In this document: in pieces, positions 52,023 through 62,010 of the stretch
Layout of the letters: every line of letters begins with the position of its first letter
How positions within the stretch are numbered: position 1 is the stretch's first letter
Assembly: GCA_949285535.1 (NCBI GenBank)
Contig: CASDZP010000001.1
Coordinates: forward strand, 62,001 to 126,000
Direction: 5' to 3'
Length of the DNA stretch: 64,000 nucleotides
Origin: an uncultured Alistipes sp.
Lineage (GTDB): Bacteria; Bacteroidota; Bacteroidia; Bacteroidales; Rikenellaceae
The notes under the pieces: model-generated
Database searches by the model: none
Told to the model about the DNA's origin: nothing
What the model saw: only the letters and a program-made list of their open reading frames with translations
Translations under genes and position numbers: made by a program

Positions 52023-52946
52023 ATGAGATGTAAATCTTTGTTGTTTTCTTTGCTGGCATTGTTCGCTGTCTCTTGCAACGGCGACAAACAGACAAACGAG
52101 GCGGGGATGAAAAATCCTCCCGAACATGTAATTCTGATAGGTTTTGACGGTTTAAGCGCATACAGGATAGCCACCGACGCAAACATGCCAACATACAGGG
52201 AACTAATGGAGAACGGTTCATACACCCTCGAAAACCGTTCGGTACTACCCTCTTCGAGCGCGGTTAACTGGGCATCCATGTTCATGGGGGCGGGTCCCGA
52301 ACTGCACGGATTCACAGAATGGGGAAGCCAAAAACCCGAACTGCTTTCGCGCGTGGTAACCGAACACAATCTGTTTCCCGATATATATTTCCAGCTTCGT
52401 CAGAAATTTCCGCAAGCCGAACTCGGTTTCTTCTATGAATGGGACGGAATGAAATATCTCGTCGATACACTCTCGATAAACCGTGTCGAATCGGTTACGC
52501 TGTCAGCTCCCGACACGCAGTCGGCGTTGGCTCCCGTCGTGAAATACATTAAAGAAGAAAAACCGATGTTCTGCTCTGTAATTTTTGCCGAACCCGACGG
52601 TGTAGGTCACGGGATTGGCTGGGAGAGCGATGAATACGGCAAAATGGTCGAACACCTCGACAACGGTATTGCGGAGATTGTCAAGGCGGTGGAAGAGGCA
52701 GGCATGAGTGACGAAACAATCTTTATTCTCGCGGCAGACCACGGAGGCACAGGAACGGGACACGGCGGCAAGACTATGAAAGAGATGCAGACGGCGATAG
52801 TCTTCAACGGCAAAGGCATAAAAAAAGGATTCAACATAACCGAAAGCACAATGGTCTATGACATCGCCTCAACAATAGGGTACATCTTAGGCATAGACCA
52901 GCCGCAGGTGTGGATAGGAAGACCGATAACGTCCGTATTTGAATAA
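52023..52946 (+). CDS. alkaline-phosphatase-superfamily phosphodiesterase lipoprotein
   Basis: A 307-residue lipoprotein (signal ends at FAVSC, Cys17) of the type I phosphodiesterase/nucleotide pyrophosphatase family. The metal and nucleophile motifs are in order: ILIGFDGLSAYRI (Asp), ENRSVLPSSSAVNWASMFMG (the nucleophile Ser/Thr region), FAEPDGVGHGIGW and LAADHGGTGTGHGG (Asp-His). The substrate could be nucleotides, phospholipid heads or glycans. The longer open frame from 51909 overlaps the end of the CRISPR flank and has no signal; ATG 52023 is preferred. It is followed by a bidirectional terminator. Confidence 0.88.
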   Translation: MRCKSLLFSLLALFAVSCNGDKQTNEAGMKNPPEHVILIGFDGLSAYRIATDANMPTYRELMENGSYTLENRSVLPSSSAVNWASMFMGAGPELHGFTEWGSQKPELLSRVVTEHNLFPDIYFQLRQKFPQAELGFFYEWDGMKYLVDTLSINRVESVTLSAPDTQSALAPVVKYIKEEKPMFCSVIFAEPDGVGHGIGWESDEYGKMVEHLDNGIAEIVKAVEEAGMSDETIFILAADHGGTGTGHGGKTMKEMQTAIVFNGKGIKKGFNITESTMVYDIASTIGYILGIDQPQVWIGRPITSVFE

Positions 52947-53105
52947 ACAGCCGTACAAACATGTAACGCCGTCAAACGAGGAACATACGGCAAATATAAG
53001 GCATTAACGGAATCGGTTTTCTGGTATGTAAAGCACGACTTAATGTCACGGATTTACAAACATATAACCTGACGGTATATTTCAGACATGCCGTAACAAA
53101 AACAA

Positions 53106-53140
53106 CGGCGGGAGAAACGATAACATTGTTTCTCCCGCCG
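53106..53140. terminator. bidirectional terminator
   Basis: CGGCGGGAGAAAC pairs with GTTTCTCCCGCCG over a 9-base loop, between the phosphodiesterase gene and the opposing lptB. The gap 52947-53105 holds nothing else that I recognise. Confidence 0.85.
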
Positions 53141-53175
53141 CTTTATTTACCGTCCGCAGCAAAAAACGATACGGA

Positions 53176-53898
53176 TTAACGCAGTTTGAAGTCTGAACCG
53201 AGATAGACTTTTCTCACCATTTCATCGGCGGCGAGCTCTTCGGCACTACCCGCTTTCAGTATGCGTCCCTCGAACAGAAGATAGGTTCGGTCGGTGATGG
53301 CGAGTGTCTCGTGTACGTTGTGGTCGGTGATTATCACACCTATATTCTTGTCTTTCAACGTTCTGACAATACTCTGTATATCCTCTACGGCAATGGGGTC
53401 AACTCCCGCAAACGGCTCGTCGAGAAGTATGAACTTGGGGTTTATAGAGACGGCACGGGCAATCTCCGTACGACGGCGTTCACCGCCCGACAACTGGATA
53501 CCATAGCTTTTACGCACCTTGTGCAGACGGAACTCGTCTATAAGGTTTTCGAGCCTCTCCGCCTGATACTCCTTTGAGTAGTCGGTCATCTCAAGCACCG
53601 ACCTGATATTGTCCTCCACGGTGAGTCGTCTGAAGACAGACGCCTCCTGCGCCAAATAGCCCACACCAAGCTGTGCCCTGCGATAGACGGGCTCACGGGT
53701 TATGTCGATGTCGTCGAGGAATATCTGCCCCTCGTTCGGCTTAATCAGACCGACGGTCATATAGAACGTGGTTGTCTTTCCCGCTCCGTTGGGTCCGAGA
53801 AGACCGACAATCTCTCCCTGCGACACCTCTATCGACACATGATCGACTACGGTTCGCGACTTATAACGTTTTACGAGGTCTTTTGTGTGTAAACGCAT
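53176..53898 (-). CDS. lptB: LPS export ABC transporter ATP-binding protein LptB
   Basis: LptB powers lipopolysaccharide extraction from the inner membrane with LptF/LptG. The 240-residue ATPase has Walker [10 protein letters not shown] near residue 35, the Q-loop in [20 protein letters not shown], the signature LSGGERRR near 138, Walker [14 protein letters not shown] and switch [20 protein letters not shown] is diagnostic for LptB within the ABC family. It is a single gene here; lptE is 26 kb away and no lptF/G/C is visible. Confidence 0.95.
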   Translation of the reverse strand: MRLHTKDLVKRYKSRTVVDHVSIEVSQGEIVGLLGPNGAGKTTTFYMTVGLIKPNEGQIFLDDIDITREPVYRRAQLGVGYLAQEASVFRRLTVEDNIRSVLEMTDYSKEYQAERLENLIDEFRLHKVRKSYGIQLSGGERRRTEIARAVSINPKFILLDEPFAGVDPIAVEDIQSIVRTLKDKNIGVIITDHNVHETLAITDRTYLLFEGRILKAGSAEELAADEMVRKVYLGSDFKLR

Positions 53899-54526
53899 AG
53901 GTTCAAGTTTCTTTTCAGGCCGCTAGCGACCCATTTCGAGAACAAAAATAATGAAAATGTTTGAATAACGAACACTCTTCGTCAGAATGAGACTCCCCCA
54001 CTCCGTCACCGACACCCGAACAGCTGATAAAACGGTTTATCTATTCATGTATCGGTATAAATCGGATTGGTCGGCTTGTCTGTTAAATTTCACTTACAAA
54101 AACCGTCCGTGACAACAATACCGCTCCGTAACCTGCCCGCATAAGAGACCGCAAAACCAGTTACGGAGGCTTATCCTGAATCTCCCGCATTACAAACATT
54201 TATCGTGTCAAAATAACGATTATTTGATTATTTTTAGTTTGTCGAAAAACAGTCAAATCTGTACAAAAAGAGTATTTTAATGGCGTTTTAATGATATTCT
54301 AATGATGTCCAAAGAGCGTCATGCACATAAAAACAAAATATTTTTTACTTCACGGATTTTACTTTTGTCATCGGTGCGGGTCTTTTATACAGAAGCCCAC
54401 CGACAGACACGGCTGGTCGAACAAAACATGCTAAAAACAAAAATGAAAACCACATTAAAACAGATAACAGGCGTTGTATCGGGTAAGTCCTATCGACAGA
54501 CATGCCACACATAAAAACATTGCACG
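53899..54526. other. 628-base gene-free region upstream of the sigma factor
   Basis: No convincing gene on either strand. It contains an imperfect hairpin with arms CTCCGTAAC (about 54125) and GTTACGGAG (about 54160) separated by some 27 bases, and AT-rich sequence from 54190 onward. No clear TAnnTTTG box was found before the sigma-factor gene. Autoregulation from a box with a different consensus is possible. Confidence 0.5.
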
Positions 54527-55075
54527 ATGAGACCAAACGACAAAGAGATTATTTCGGCTATTTCGGAAGAGCCGGAGCGAGGTTTCAGGTTGCTTATGAG
54601 TGACTATAAAGAGGCTGTCTATTGGCACATACGCCGACTTGTCGTCTCGCATGCCGATGCGCAGGACGCCACGCAGGAGACATTCATACGCATATTCCGT
54701 TCGCTACACCGATTCAGAGGCGAAAGTTCGCTCGCCTCATGGATATACCGAATAGCCACCAACGAGGCGTTACGTTCAATCGAACGGCACAAAAGCGACA
54801 GAGTGTCATTGAGCGGCGCCGACACCGAGACACGCACTCTCGGAAACATCGCTACCGACGAATATGTAAATTTCGACGATTTGGAGGCGGTAAGACTGCA
54901 AAAAGCGATTCTGTCATTGCCTACGAAACAGCAGCTCGTATTCAACCTGCGATACTATGACGAGTTGAGCTATGACGAGATAGCAAAGATAACCGACTCC
55001 ACGGCAGACAATGTGAAGGCGAACTATCACATCGCAAAGAACAAGATAATAGATTTCATGAACTCAACCGATTAG
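54527..55075 (+). CDS. RNA polymerase ECF-type sigma factor
   Basis: A 182-residue sigma-70 family protein with region 2 (LMSDYKEAVYWHIRRLVVSHADAQDATQETFIRIFRSL, then SSLASWIYRIATNEAL) and region 4 (AILSLPTKQQLVFNLRYYDELSYDEIAKITDSTADNVKANYHIAKNKI) joined by a short linker. It starts at ATG 54527. The following gene begins five bases after the stop and looks like its membrane anti-sigma partner, and the third gene encodes a periplasmic Spy-like protein. The set resembles an envelope-stress unit. The target promoters are unknown. Confidence 0.93.
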   Translation: MRPNDKEIISAISEEPERGFRLLMSDYKEAVYWHIRRLVVSHADAQDATQETFIRIFRSLHRFRGESSLASWIYRIATNEALRSIERHKSDRVSLSGADTETRTLGNIATDEYVNFDDLEAVRLQKAILSLPTKQQLVFNLRYYDELSYDEIAKITDSTADNVKANYHIAKNKIIDFMNSTD

Positions 55076-55080
55076 GCGTT

Positions 55081-55419
55081 ATGGAAAAGGAATTTGATTT
55101 CAACCGCATAGGTAAAAGGATGCCTTACACCACCCCCGACGGATTTCTCGACGACATCGAGCGTAACGTATTGAAAGAGACGGGAAACGAGCGTGTAATC
55201 CATACAAAACGACGCTTTCTCGGAATACGCATCGTTACGGGTACGGCTGTCGCCGCCGCCATAGTCCTGTTTTTCGTACTGAATAACAGAAACATCACTA
55301 ACGTGACGGAAGAGACCGATGAGATGTTCAAGGTAGAACAGGCGTTCAACAATCTCAGCGTAGAGGACCAGGACTATATGCTTGAGATATACCAAAACGA
55401 TATATTCTTGAACGAATAG
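55081..55419 (+). CDS. small single-pass membrane protein, probable anti-sigma factor
   Basis: A 112-residue protein with a charged cytoplasmic N-terminus of about 50 residues (FDFNRIGKRMPYTTPDGFLDDIERNVL), one membrane helix (IVTGTAVAAAIVLFFVLNN at about 51-69) and an acidic outer tail. The N-terminal helix-plus-single-TM layout, and its position five bases after an ECF sigma gene, indicate an anti-sigma factor, although it lacks a zinc-binding HxxxCxxC motif. The similarity is structural rather than by family signature. Confidence 0.7.
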   Translation: MEKEFDFNRIGKRMPYTTPDGFLDDIERNVLKETGNERVIHTKRRFLGIRIVTGTAVAAAIVLFFVLNNRNITNVTEETDEMFKVEQAFNNLSVEDQDYMLEIYQNDIFLNE

Positions 55420-55504
55420 AACGCAAGAATATATCGTACGGCAACATGGCAAACAATCAAGTCAGACTGACAAACAATAAATTAACACATTAAAAACTAC
55501 GGAC

Positions 55505-56050
55505 ATGAAAAAGAGAATCGGAATTTCAATAGTGGCAATCTGCGTCATGATATTCGGAAACGTATCGTTTGCGCAGAGCAACAACGGACAGAGCCAGACC
55601 AGAGAACAACTGGCGGAGACACAGGCGAAACACATCGCCACAGAGATGAACATGGACAAAGCCACCGCCAAAAAGTTTACGGAAACATATTGTCAGTATC
55701 AGAATGAGCTTTGGGCAATAAGACCCGCCGAGCGACAATACCGTAACAGAGCCACAACCGACGAAGAGGCGGAACGAATCATGAAACAACGATTCGAGCA
55801 CAGCCGCAAGATATTGGATTTGAGAGAGAAATATTACGGTATCTATCGAAAATTCCTCACTCCGCTCCAGATACAACGTGTCTATAACCTCGAACAGTCA
55901 ATGGCTGACAGAATCTCACGAAACGGATACGGAAACAGAAACGGAAACGGAACAGGATACGGACGAGGAAACGGCGCAGGACAAGGACGTGGATATGGAA
56001 ACGGTGCAGGACAAGGAAGAGGACAAGGCTACTGGAACAACGGAAGATAA
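55505..56050 (+). CDS. secreted Spy/LTXXQ-like protein with a Gly-Arg-Asn-rich tail
   Basis: A 181-residue exported protein with signal peptide MKKRIGISIVAICVMIFGNVSFA. Its helical core (REQLAETQAKHIATEMNMDKATAKKF to FLTPLQIQRVYNLEQSM) resembles periplasmic Spy/CpxP stress chaperones, and the LTPLQ element corresponds to the LTXXQ motif. The last 45 residues are a repeat of RGNGAGQGRGYGNGAGQGRG type, a flexible, basic tail. The gene follows the sigma/anti-sigma pair by 85 bases and is probably part of their regulon or operon. Confidence 0.75.
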   Translation: MKKRIGISIVAICVMIFGNVSFAQSNNGQSQTREQLAETQAKHIATEMNMDKATAKKFTETYCQYQNELWAIRPAERQYRNRATTDEEAERIMKQRFEHSRKILDLREKYYGIYRKFLTPLQIQRVYNLEQSMADRISRNGYGNRNGNGTGYGRGNGAGQGRGYGNGAGQGRGQGYWNNGR

Positions 56051-56097
56051 TACTTGTTCAACAACAGATTACGGCTGTCATAAACAGCTATAAAAAG

Positions 56098-56139
56098 TTT
56101 AAGGATTCGGACTCTTACAAAAAGAGCCGAATCCTTAAA
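56098..56139. terminator. bidirectional terminator
   Basis: TTTAAGGATTCGG-A-CTCTT pairs with AAGAGCCGAATCCTTAAA with one bulged A. It lies between the Spy-like gene and the convergent gdhA. T runs are present on both strands. Confidence 0.85.
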
Positions 56140-56199
56140 ACATTTTAGACCAAATTGTTTATGCTGCGTCGGCATCACGCCGACATGTTTTGAGTCGCA

Positions 56200-57537
56200 C
56201 TAAACGATACCCTGTTCCACCATTGATTTGGCAACCTTCATGAAACCTGCGACATTGGCGCCTTTCATGTAGTTGATGTATCCGTCGGGTTCGGTACCGT
56301 ATTCGACGCACGCGTCGTGTATGCTCATCATGATGTGGTGCAGTTTTGCGTCCACCTCTTCTGCGCTCCAGCCGAGTTTCATCGAGTTCTGTGTCATTTC
56401 GAGACCCGATGTTGCCACACCGCCGGCATTGACAGCCTTACCCGGACCGTACATTATACGGGCTTTGATAAAGGCGTCGATAGCCTCGGGCGTACAACCC
56501 ATGTTTGACACCTCACCGACGCATACCACTCCGTTGGCAAGCAGTTTGGCGGCGTCTTCGCCGTTAAGCTCGTTTTGTGTGGCGCACGGCATGGCTATAT
56601 CGACTTTCACCTCCCACGGTTTTGCGCCGGGATAGAATGTCGAGCCAGGGAATTTTTGAGCATAGGGAGCGACAACGTCGTTGTTAGAAGCCCTGAGCTC
56701 AAGCATATATTCTATTTTCTCCGCATTCAGACCGTCGGGGTCATAGATGTAACCGTCGGGACCTGAAAGAGTAACGACTTTCGCGCCCAACTCAACGGCT
56801 TTGGTTGCCGCACCCCACGCCACGTTACCGAAACCTGAGATTGCGATGACCTTGCCTTTAAGCTCCATACCCTTGTCTTCGAGCATTTTTTTGACGAAAT
56901 AGACAGCACCGAAACCTGTCGCTTCGGGACGGATAAGCGAACCGCCGTATGTCATACCCTTACCTGTCAGCACGCCTGTATTTTCGTGCGCCAGCTTACG
57001 GTACATACCGTACAAATAGCCTATTTCTCTCGCGCCGACACCGATGTCACCTGCGGGAACGTCCGTTTCGGGACCTATGTAACGCCAAAGCTCGGTCATG
57101 AACGCCTGGCAGAAACGCATAACCTCGCCGTCCGATTTACCTTTGGGGTTGAAGTCTGAACCACCCTTACCACCGCCCATGGGAAGTGTTGTGAGGGCGT
57201 TTTTGAATGTCTGCTCGAAGCCGAGGAATTTCAGGATACTCAAATTCACGCTCGGATGAAAGCGGAGACCGCCTTTATAAGGACCGATAGCGTTGTTGAA
57301 CTGAACTCGATAACCTATGTTGACCTGAACAGTACCCCTGTCATCTACCCAAGGCACCTTAAAAGTAAAGATACGGTCGGGTTCGACGATTCTTTCGGCT
57401 ATCTTGTTAGCCTCGAACTCGGGATGCTGGTTATAGACATCTTCGATTGAGAGAAGCACCTCATGCACCGCCTGCAAGAACTCTTTTTCACCGGGGTGAC
57501 GCTTCTCAAGCTCAACCATGAAATTCGCTACATTCAT
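56200..57537 (-). CDS. gdhA: NADP-type glutamate dehydrogenase
   Basis: GdhA reductively aminates 2-oxoglutarate to glutamate, the main ammonia-assimilation step in gut Bacteroidales. The 445-residue hexameric type has GGLRFHPSVNLSILKFLGFEQ, the substrate motif PMGGGKGGSDFNPKGKSD (catalytic lysines), PAGDIGVGAREIGYLYG, the Rossmann stretch VIAISGFGNVAWGAATKA, and CATQNELNG. The NADP preference is inferred from length and family. It has a -7 box upstream and a terminator shared with the convergent gene. Confidence 0.95.
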   Translation of the reverse strand: MNVANFMVELEKRHPGEKEFLQAVHEVLLSIEDVYNQHPEFEANKIAERIVEPDRIFTFKVPWVDDRGTVQVNIGYRVQFNNAIGPYKGGLRFHPSVNLSILKFLGFEQTFKNALTTLPMGGGKGGSDFNPKGKSDGEVMRFCQAFMTELWRYIGPETDVPAGDIGVGAREIGYLYGMYRKLAHENTGVLTGKGMTYGGSLIRPEATGFGAVYFVKKMLEDKGMELKGKVIAISGFGNVAWGAATKAVELGAKVVTLSGPDGYIYDPDGLNAEKIEYMLELRASNNDVVAPYAQKFPGSTFYPGAKPWEVKVDIAMPCATQNELNGEDAAKLLANGVVCVGEVSNMGCTPEAIDAFIKARIMYGPGKAVNAGGVATSGLEMTQNSMKLGWSAEEVDAKLHHIMMSIHDACVEYGTEPDGYINYMKGANVAGFMKVAKSMVEQGIV

Positions 57538-57616
57538 AACTTTATCGTTTTAATGCCGCCATGACTGTTTTTCGGATGAAATCCGGTCGTGACGGACTGT
57601 TTTTTCAATCACTTAT

Positions 57617-57624
57617 CAAAGATA
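57617..57624 (-). promoter_or_regulatory. candidate -7 box for gdhA
   Basis: Minus-strand TATCTTTG, 79 bases upstream of the gdhA ATG. Confidence 0.5.
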
Positions 57625-57741
57625 TAAAAAATTACAATACATTAATCCGAAAATCGAGAAAATTTTTCATCATTTTCTTCGTTAGTGGTTAACGATTATC
57701 ACACAAACCGACAAAACACTCTTCAAATGTCGTTTAAAACA

Positions 57742-57774
57742 AAAAGGAGCGCGATTCAACATCGCACTCCTTTT
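57742..57774 (-). terminator. terminator of the serC-serA-DUF1015 operon
   Basis: AAAAGGAG-C-GCGAT pairs with ATCGC-A-CTCCTTTT around a 5-base loop, with T-rich flanks, 11 bases after the DUF1015 stop on the minus strand. Confidence 0.85.
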
Positions 57775-57785
57775 GTCTTATCGGT

Positions 57786-59024
57786 CTATTCGAGAGAATG
57801 AATCACCAGACCAGAGCGTAATTTAGGCTCAAACCAAGTTGTTTTCGGCGGCATTATGTTACCCGAGTCGGCGATATCGGTGAGCTGTTTCATAGAGACG
57901 GGATAGAGGGCGAAAGCCACTGCCATCTCGCCACTGTCAACACGCTCCTTCAACGAGCCGAGACCACGGATACCTCCGACGAAGTCTATACGCTTGTCTG
58001 TTCTCAAATCTTTTATTCCCAACAGCTTGTCGAGAACGAGATTGGAAAGGATAGTCACATCGAGAACTCCTATCGGGTCGCTGTCGTCGTAACGTCCCTC
58101 GCGGGCTTTGAGGCTGTACCACCTGCCGTTGAGATACATCGAGAAGGTGTGCAGGGCATCGGGTTTGAATATCTCCGTACCCTTGTCCTCAACGACAAAA
58201 TCGCTTTCGAGAGCCTTTAACAGCTCATTGGGAGTCATACCGTTAAGGTCTTTTACCACACGGTTGTAGTCGATGATTTTCAGCTGGTCTTCGGGGAAGA
58301 TGACGGCGAGGAAGTAGCAATACTCCTCCGTACCCTTATGGTCGGGATTCTGTTTCATCTTCTCACTGCCTACCAGTGCGGCAGCGGCTGTTCTATGGTG
58401 ACCGTCAGCCACATACAGGGCGGGTATCTGCTCAAATATCTTCGTTATGCGCTCGGTCAGCGACTTGTCCTTGATAACCCAGAAATGGTGTCCGAAGCCG
58501 TCAGGAGCAACAAAATCATATTCGGGAGTCTCCTTTACAACGGAAGCGACAATCTCGTCTATCTCGCCGTTGGCGGGGTGAGAGAAGAAGACGGGCTCAA
58601 TGTTGGCGTTCTGGATACGGACATGTTTCATTCTGTCCTCCTCCTTATCCTTGCGTGTGAGCTCGTGTTTCTTGATTTTACCCGTCAGATAGTCGTCGAA
58701 ATGACAGCAGGCGACAAGACCGTACTGTGTGCGGCCGTCCATTGTCTGCGCATAGACGTAATAATGCTCCTCGTCGTCCTGAACGAGCCATCCGCGCTCT
58801 TTCCACGCCTTGAAGTTATCGACGGCTTTCTGATAGACACGCTCCTCATGCTCGTCGGCTATCGGGTCGAAGTCAATCTCTGGTTTTATGATATGCAGGA
58901 GTGACTTCTCACCCGCTTCCGCCTTGGCCTCCACAGAGTTGAGAACGTCATAAGGACGTGACGCCACCTCCGAGGCATACTCCTTGGGAGGTCTGATACC
59001 CTTAAACGGTTTTATTTTTACCAT
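57786..59024 (-). CDS. DUF1015 family protein
   Basis: A 412-residue cytoplasmic protein of the DUF1015 family. Typical blocks are IKPFKGIRPPKEYASEVASRPYDVL at the start, HVRIQNANIEPVFFSHP, YVADGHHRTAAAALVG (a conserved HH motif resembling ParB/Srx-fold proteins) and GVLDVTILSNLVLDKLLGI. Bacteria often place it with serA and serC, as here, where it follows serA by nine bases. A serine-kinase-like role has been proposed for the ParB/Srx fold, but I cannot assign one from the sequence. Confidence 0.85.
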   Translation of the reverse strand: MVKIKPFKGIRPPKEYASEVASRPYDVLNSVEAKAEAGEKSLLHIIKPEIDFDPIADEHEERVYQKAVDNFKAWKERGWLVQDDEEHYYVYAQTMDGRTQYGLVACCHFDDYLTGKIKKHELTRKDKEEDRMKHVRIQNANIEPVFFSHPANGEIDEIVASVVKETPEYDFVAPDGFGHHFWVIKDKSLTERITKIFEQIPALYVADGHHRTAAAALVGSEKMKQNPDHKGTEEYCYFLAVIFPEDQLKIIDYNRVVKDLNGMTPNELLKALESDFVVEDKGTEIFKPDALHTFSMYLNGRWYSLKAREGRYDDSDPIGVLDVTILSNLVLDKLLGIKDLRTDKRIDFVGGIRGLGSLKERVDSGEMAVAFALYPVSMKQLTDIADSGNIMPPKTTWFEPKLRSGLVIHSLE

Positions 59025-59033
59025 ATAGTGTTT

Positions 59034-59945
59034 TTATTTGTTGACTTGGAAAGTGGTGTCGCCCGTGGCGAAGAAACCGACAATCTGACGCGCGGCTGCC
59101 AGACCCGCATTGAGATTGGCTTCGGCGGTCTCCGCACCCATTTTCTTGGGAGTGGCAAAGACACGATTTCCGAACTTCTCTTTCAAAGCGTCATAGTTGT
59201 CGGGGCGTACATCGGTGGCATACTTGATGTCGGGACGCTCCTCAAGAACTGCCATAAGACCCTCTTCGTCTATGACATCCTTTCTCGCCGTGTTGACAAC
59301 GATTGCACCTTTCGGCAGAAGCGACAGAAGCGAACGTCCCACCATTTTCTTGGTCTGCGGTGTAGAGGGCAGATGTATTGACAGAATGTCGCTCACCTTA
59401 TAGAGCTCCTCGGCGGTTGCGAGAGGATGATCGCACTCGGGAGAGTCGATAGGTCTGCGGCCAGAGGCGTAAACCTCCATACCGAAACCGTGGGCATATT
59501 TGGCAACCAGTTTACCGATGTTGCCGAAAGCGTGGCATCCCATTCGCTTACCCGCAATCTCAGAGCCCGTACCTGGGTTGAACTGGTTGCGTGCCATGTA
59601 TATTGCGAGCGATATGGCAAGTTCCGCCACGGCGTTGGAGTTCTGACCGGGGGTGTTCATCACGACGATACCGCGCGCGGTTGCCGCCTCAAGGTTTACA
59701 TTGTCATAGCCCGCACCCGCTCTCACAACTATTTTGAGCTTGGGAGCAGCGGCGATAACCTCCTCCGTAACCTTGTCGCTTCTGATTATCAGAGCTTCGG
59801 CATCTGCCACAGCTTCAAGCAACTGTGACGGCTCGGTGTATTTTTCGAGCAACGCGAGGGTGTGACCCGCTTCGGTCAAAATATCTTTTATACCGCTCAC
59901 CGCCGCAGGTGAGAACGGCTTTTCTGTCGCAAGAAGTACTTTCAT
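59034..59945 (-). CDS. serA: D-3-phosphoglycerate dehydrogenase, short form
   Basis: SerA oxidises 3-phosphoglycerate to 3-phosphohydroxypyruvate with NAD, the first step of serine synthesis. This 303-residue form has only the substrate and nucleotide domains: LIIRSDKVTEEVI, VVRAGAGYDNVNLEAAT, NAVAELAISLAIYMAR, the dinucleotide loop GCHAFGNIG, VNTARKDVIDEEGL and a C-terminal KKMGAETAEANLNA. The ACT domain of the longer enzymes is missing, so allosteric serine feedback through ACT is not expected. It lies five bases after serC and nine before DUF1015. Confidence 0.9.
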   Translation of the reverse strand: MKVLLATEKPFSPAAVSGIKDILTEAGHTLALLEKYTEPSQLLEAVADAEALIIRSDKVTEEVIAAAPKLKIVVRAGAGYDNVNLEAATARGIVVMNTPGQNSNAVAELAISLAIYMARNQFNPGTGSEIAGKRMGCHAFGNIGKLVAKYAHGFGMEVYASGRRPIDSPECDHPLATAEELYKVSDILSIHLPSTPQTKKMVGRSLLSLLPKGAIVVNTARKDVIDEEGLMAVLEERPDIKYATDVRPDNYDALKEKFGNRVFATPKKMGAETAEANLNAGLAAARQIVGFFATGDTTFQVNK

Positions 59946-59950
59946 GGCTC

Positions 59951-61021
59951 TTATCCTTTAATTTTTGCAAACTCACGCATCACATCGACAAGCGCTTTCA
60001 CGCCCTCTTCAGGCATGGCGTTATAGATAGACGCGCGGAAACCGCCAACCAGACGGTGACCCTTGATTCCAACCATACCGCGTTCGGTGGCGAAAGTACG
60101 GAACTCATCGGCGAGCTCTTCGTAACCGTCGTTCATAACGAAGCATACGTTCATCAGAGAGCGGTCCTCCTTGACAGCCGTACCTTTAAAGAGCGGGTTG
60201 GCGTCGATTTCGTCATAGAGAATCGCGGCTTTACGCTTGTTGATTTCGTACATCTTCTCAACGCCGCCGAGAGCCTTGAGCCAGCGGAGCGTCTCACGCA
60301 TCACGAATATCGGGAAAACGGGAGGCGTGTTATACATTGAACCGCCTGAGATATGCGAACGATAGTCCACCATGCTGGGGAGTTTGCGAGATACCTTTCC
60401 GAGGATATCTTCACGCACGATTACGAAAGTGACACCCGCGGGAGCGAGGTTTTTCTGCGCACCGCCGTATATAAGTCCGTATTTTGACACATCGACTGGA
60501 CGGCTCATTATGTCGGAACTCATGTCGGCAACGAGCGTAACGGGCGAATCCATGTCATAATGGAGCTCCGTGCCGTATATTGTGTTGTTGGTAGTTATGT
60601 GCAGATAGTCCAAATCGGTCGGAATATCATAGCCTTTGGGCACATATGTGAAATTTTTGTCTTCAGACGAAGCCACGCACACCGTTTCACCGAAGTTAAC
60701 AGCCTCTTTCATGGCTTTCTTCGCCCATACGCCCGTATTGACATAACCCGCCTTTTTCTCAAGGAGGTTATAGGGGACATGGAAGAACTGGGTGCTGGCA
60801 CCACCGCCAACGAAAAGGACGTGGTAGCCTTCGGGGACGTTCAACAGCTCCTTGAAGAGCGCGACGGTCTCATCCATGACTGCCTGAAACTCTTTGGAGC
60901 GATGCGAAATTTCCAAGATAGACAAGCCGATACCGTCAAAATCGAGAACGGCTTTAGACGCATTTTCAAACGCTGCTTTGGGGAGAATGGAAGGTCCCGC
61001 ATTAAAATTTACTTTGCCCAT
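59951..61021 (-). CDS. serC: phosphoserine aminotransferase
   Basis: SerC converts 3-phosphohydroxypyruvate and glutamate into phosphoserine. The 356-residue PLP enzyme shows the conserved start [34 protein letters not shown], the PLP lysine in [12 protein letters not shown] near residue 190, and the C-terminal [19 protein letters not shown]. It is the first gene of the serine operon. The 551-base gap upstream (61022-61572) has no other gene; it is AT-rich, and no promoter for serC was found in it. Confidence 0.96.
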   Translation of the reverse strand: MGKVNFNAGPSILPKAAFENASKAVLDFDGIGLSILEISHRSKEFQAVMDETVALFKELLNVPEGYHVLFVGGGASTQFFHVPYNLLEKKAGYVNTGVWAKKAMKEAVNFGETVCVASSEDKNFTYVPKGYDIPTDLDYLHITTNNTIYGTELHYDMDSPVTLVADMSSDIMSRPVDVSKYGLIYGGAQKNLAPAGVTFVIVREDILGKVSRKLPSMVDYRSHISGGSMYNTPPVFPIFVMRETLRWLKALGGVEKMYEINKRKAAILYDEIDANPLFKGTAVKEDRSLMNVCFVMNDGYEELADEFRTFATERGMVGIKGHRLVGGFRASIYNAMPEEGVKALVDVMREFAKIKG

Positions 61022-61415
61022 GACTTTAAGTTTTTATGTTTCCGCGTAGCGGTCTGTTTTTTCAAACACAGGCATGAATATGCCTTAATGTTATCCTCAC
61101 AATTATAATAATTTTTTATGAGAAAAACGAATAATTATTTGAATTAAATAACAAATTTTATCAAAAAGGATAAAATTGTTTACCTTCAAACGTTCTGTGA
61201 AAACACTAACAACCTCTTTTTCAGCACAAATGACTTCAATAATTTTTTCATTAAAATATTTCCGTTTATGCACTTTCCGAAAACAGCATGAATTCAACAC
61301 ACAAAAACGGATATTACTCTACCGTATAGTTTACCCAAAGCGGCATTCCGACATTATCAAGACCATCCATAATTGAAATGTTGCATCAATTTATCCCAAA
61401 TTAGCGGTTCTCTTT

Positions 61416-61446
61416 TTTGACTATCATCCCGATTTTGTTACCTTTG
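61416..61446 (+). promoter_or_regulatory. consensus Bacteroidota promoter for the HsdR_N-like gene
   Basis: TTTG at 61416-61419, 19 bases, then TACCTTTG at 61439-61446. Both elements and the spacing are at consensus. The ATG is at 61573. Confidence 0.8.
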
Positions 61447-61572
61447 TTTTTAAATTACGGTGTTTTTTCGAACATTTTTGCAACAAAAAGCTACTGATTG
61501 CAAAAAGCTTTTGCAAAGAACAATCCGTGCTGTTTGGTTCGTGAAATCTCCGTTCTTAAATATACTGCTATT

Positions 61573-62010
61573 ATGAAAGACCCCGAAACACTCAAAACAC
61601 GCTCTGTCGGCGACAAGCGGGAGGTTTTCGACCCGATTCGCAAAAAATGGGTTGCACTTACTCCCGAAGAACGCGTCAGGCAGAGTTTCATATACTTTTT
61701 GGTTCATAAAAAAGGTGTTCCGCCCGAACTTATAGCGGTAGAACATGAGTTCAAAGGTGTTTTGAACAAAATATACAGAGCCGACATCATTGTTTTCGAC
61801 CGTAACGGCAATCCCGAGATGTTAATCGAGTGCAAAGCGGAAGATGTTCCCATTACCCGCAACACCGTCCTTCAGGCAACACGCTACAACTCCCTGATAA
61901 AAGCCCGCTACGTCACCGTAACCAACGGCATGCAGAACTATCTGTTCAAGACGGAGAACACACGGAACTACGCCGCTGTAAATCCGTTCCCCGAATATGA
62001 AGAGTGGTGA
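61573..62010 (+). CDS. stand-alone type I restriction R N-terminal (HsdR_N_2) nuclease-fold protein
   Basis: A 145-residue protein consisting of one domain resembling the N-terminus of type I restriction endonuclease subunits. It has a PD-(D/E)xK-type core: FVHEFKG-like strand, then YRADIIVFDRNGNPEMLIECKAEDV with the Asp and the Glu-Cys-Lys catalytic triad. No helicase part, methylase or specificity subunit is nearby. Such solo copies are common in Bacteroidota and their function is unknown. ATG 61573 (MKDPETLKTRSVGDKREVF) is preferred over the upstream TTG at 61498. The last 33 codons are mirrored downstream (copy D). Confidence 0.82.
   Translation: MKDPETLKTRSVGDKREVFDPIRKKWVALTPEERVRQSFIYFLVHKKGVPPELIAVEHEFKGVLNKIYRADIIVFDRNGNPEMLIECKAEDVPITRNTVLQATRYNSLIKARYVTVTNGMQNYLFKTENTRNYAAVNPFPEYEEW

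Noticed and set aside
54302-54514. A 70-codon plus-strand ORF before the sigma-factor gene
   Set aside because: It is AT-rich and of low complexity, has no family resemblance, and lies in a region with no coding signal.
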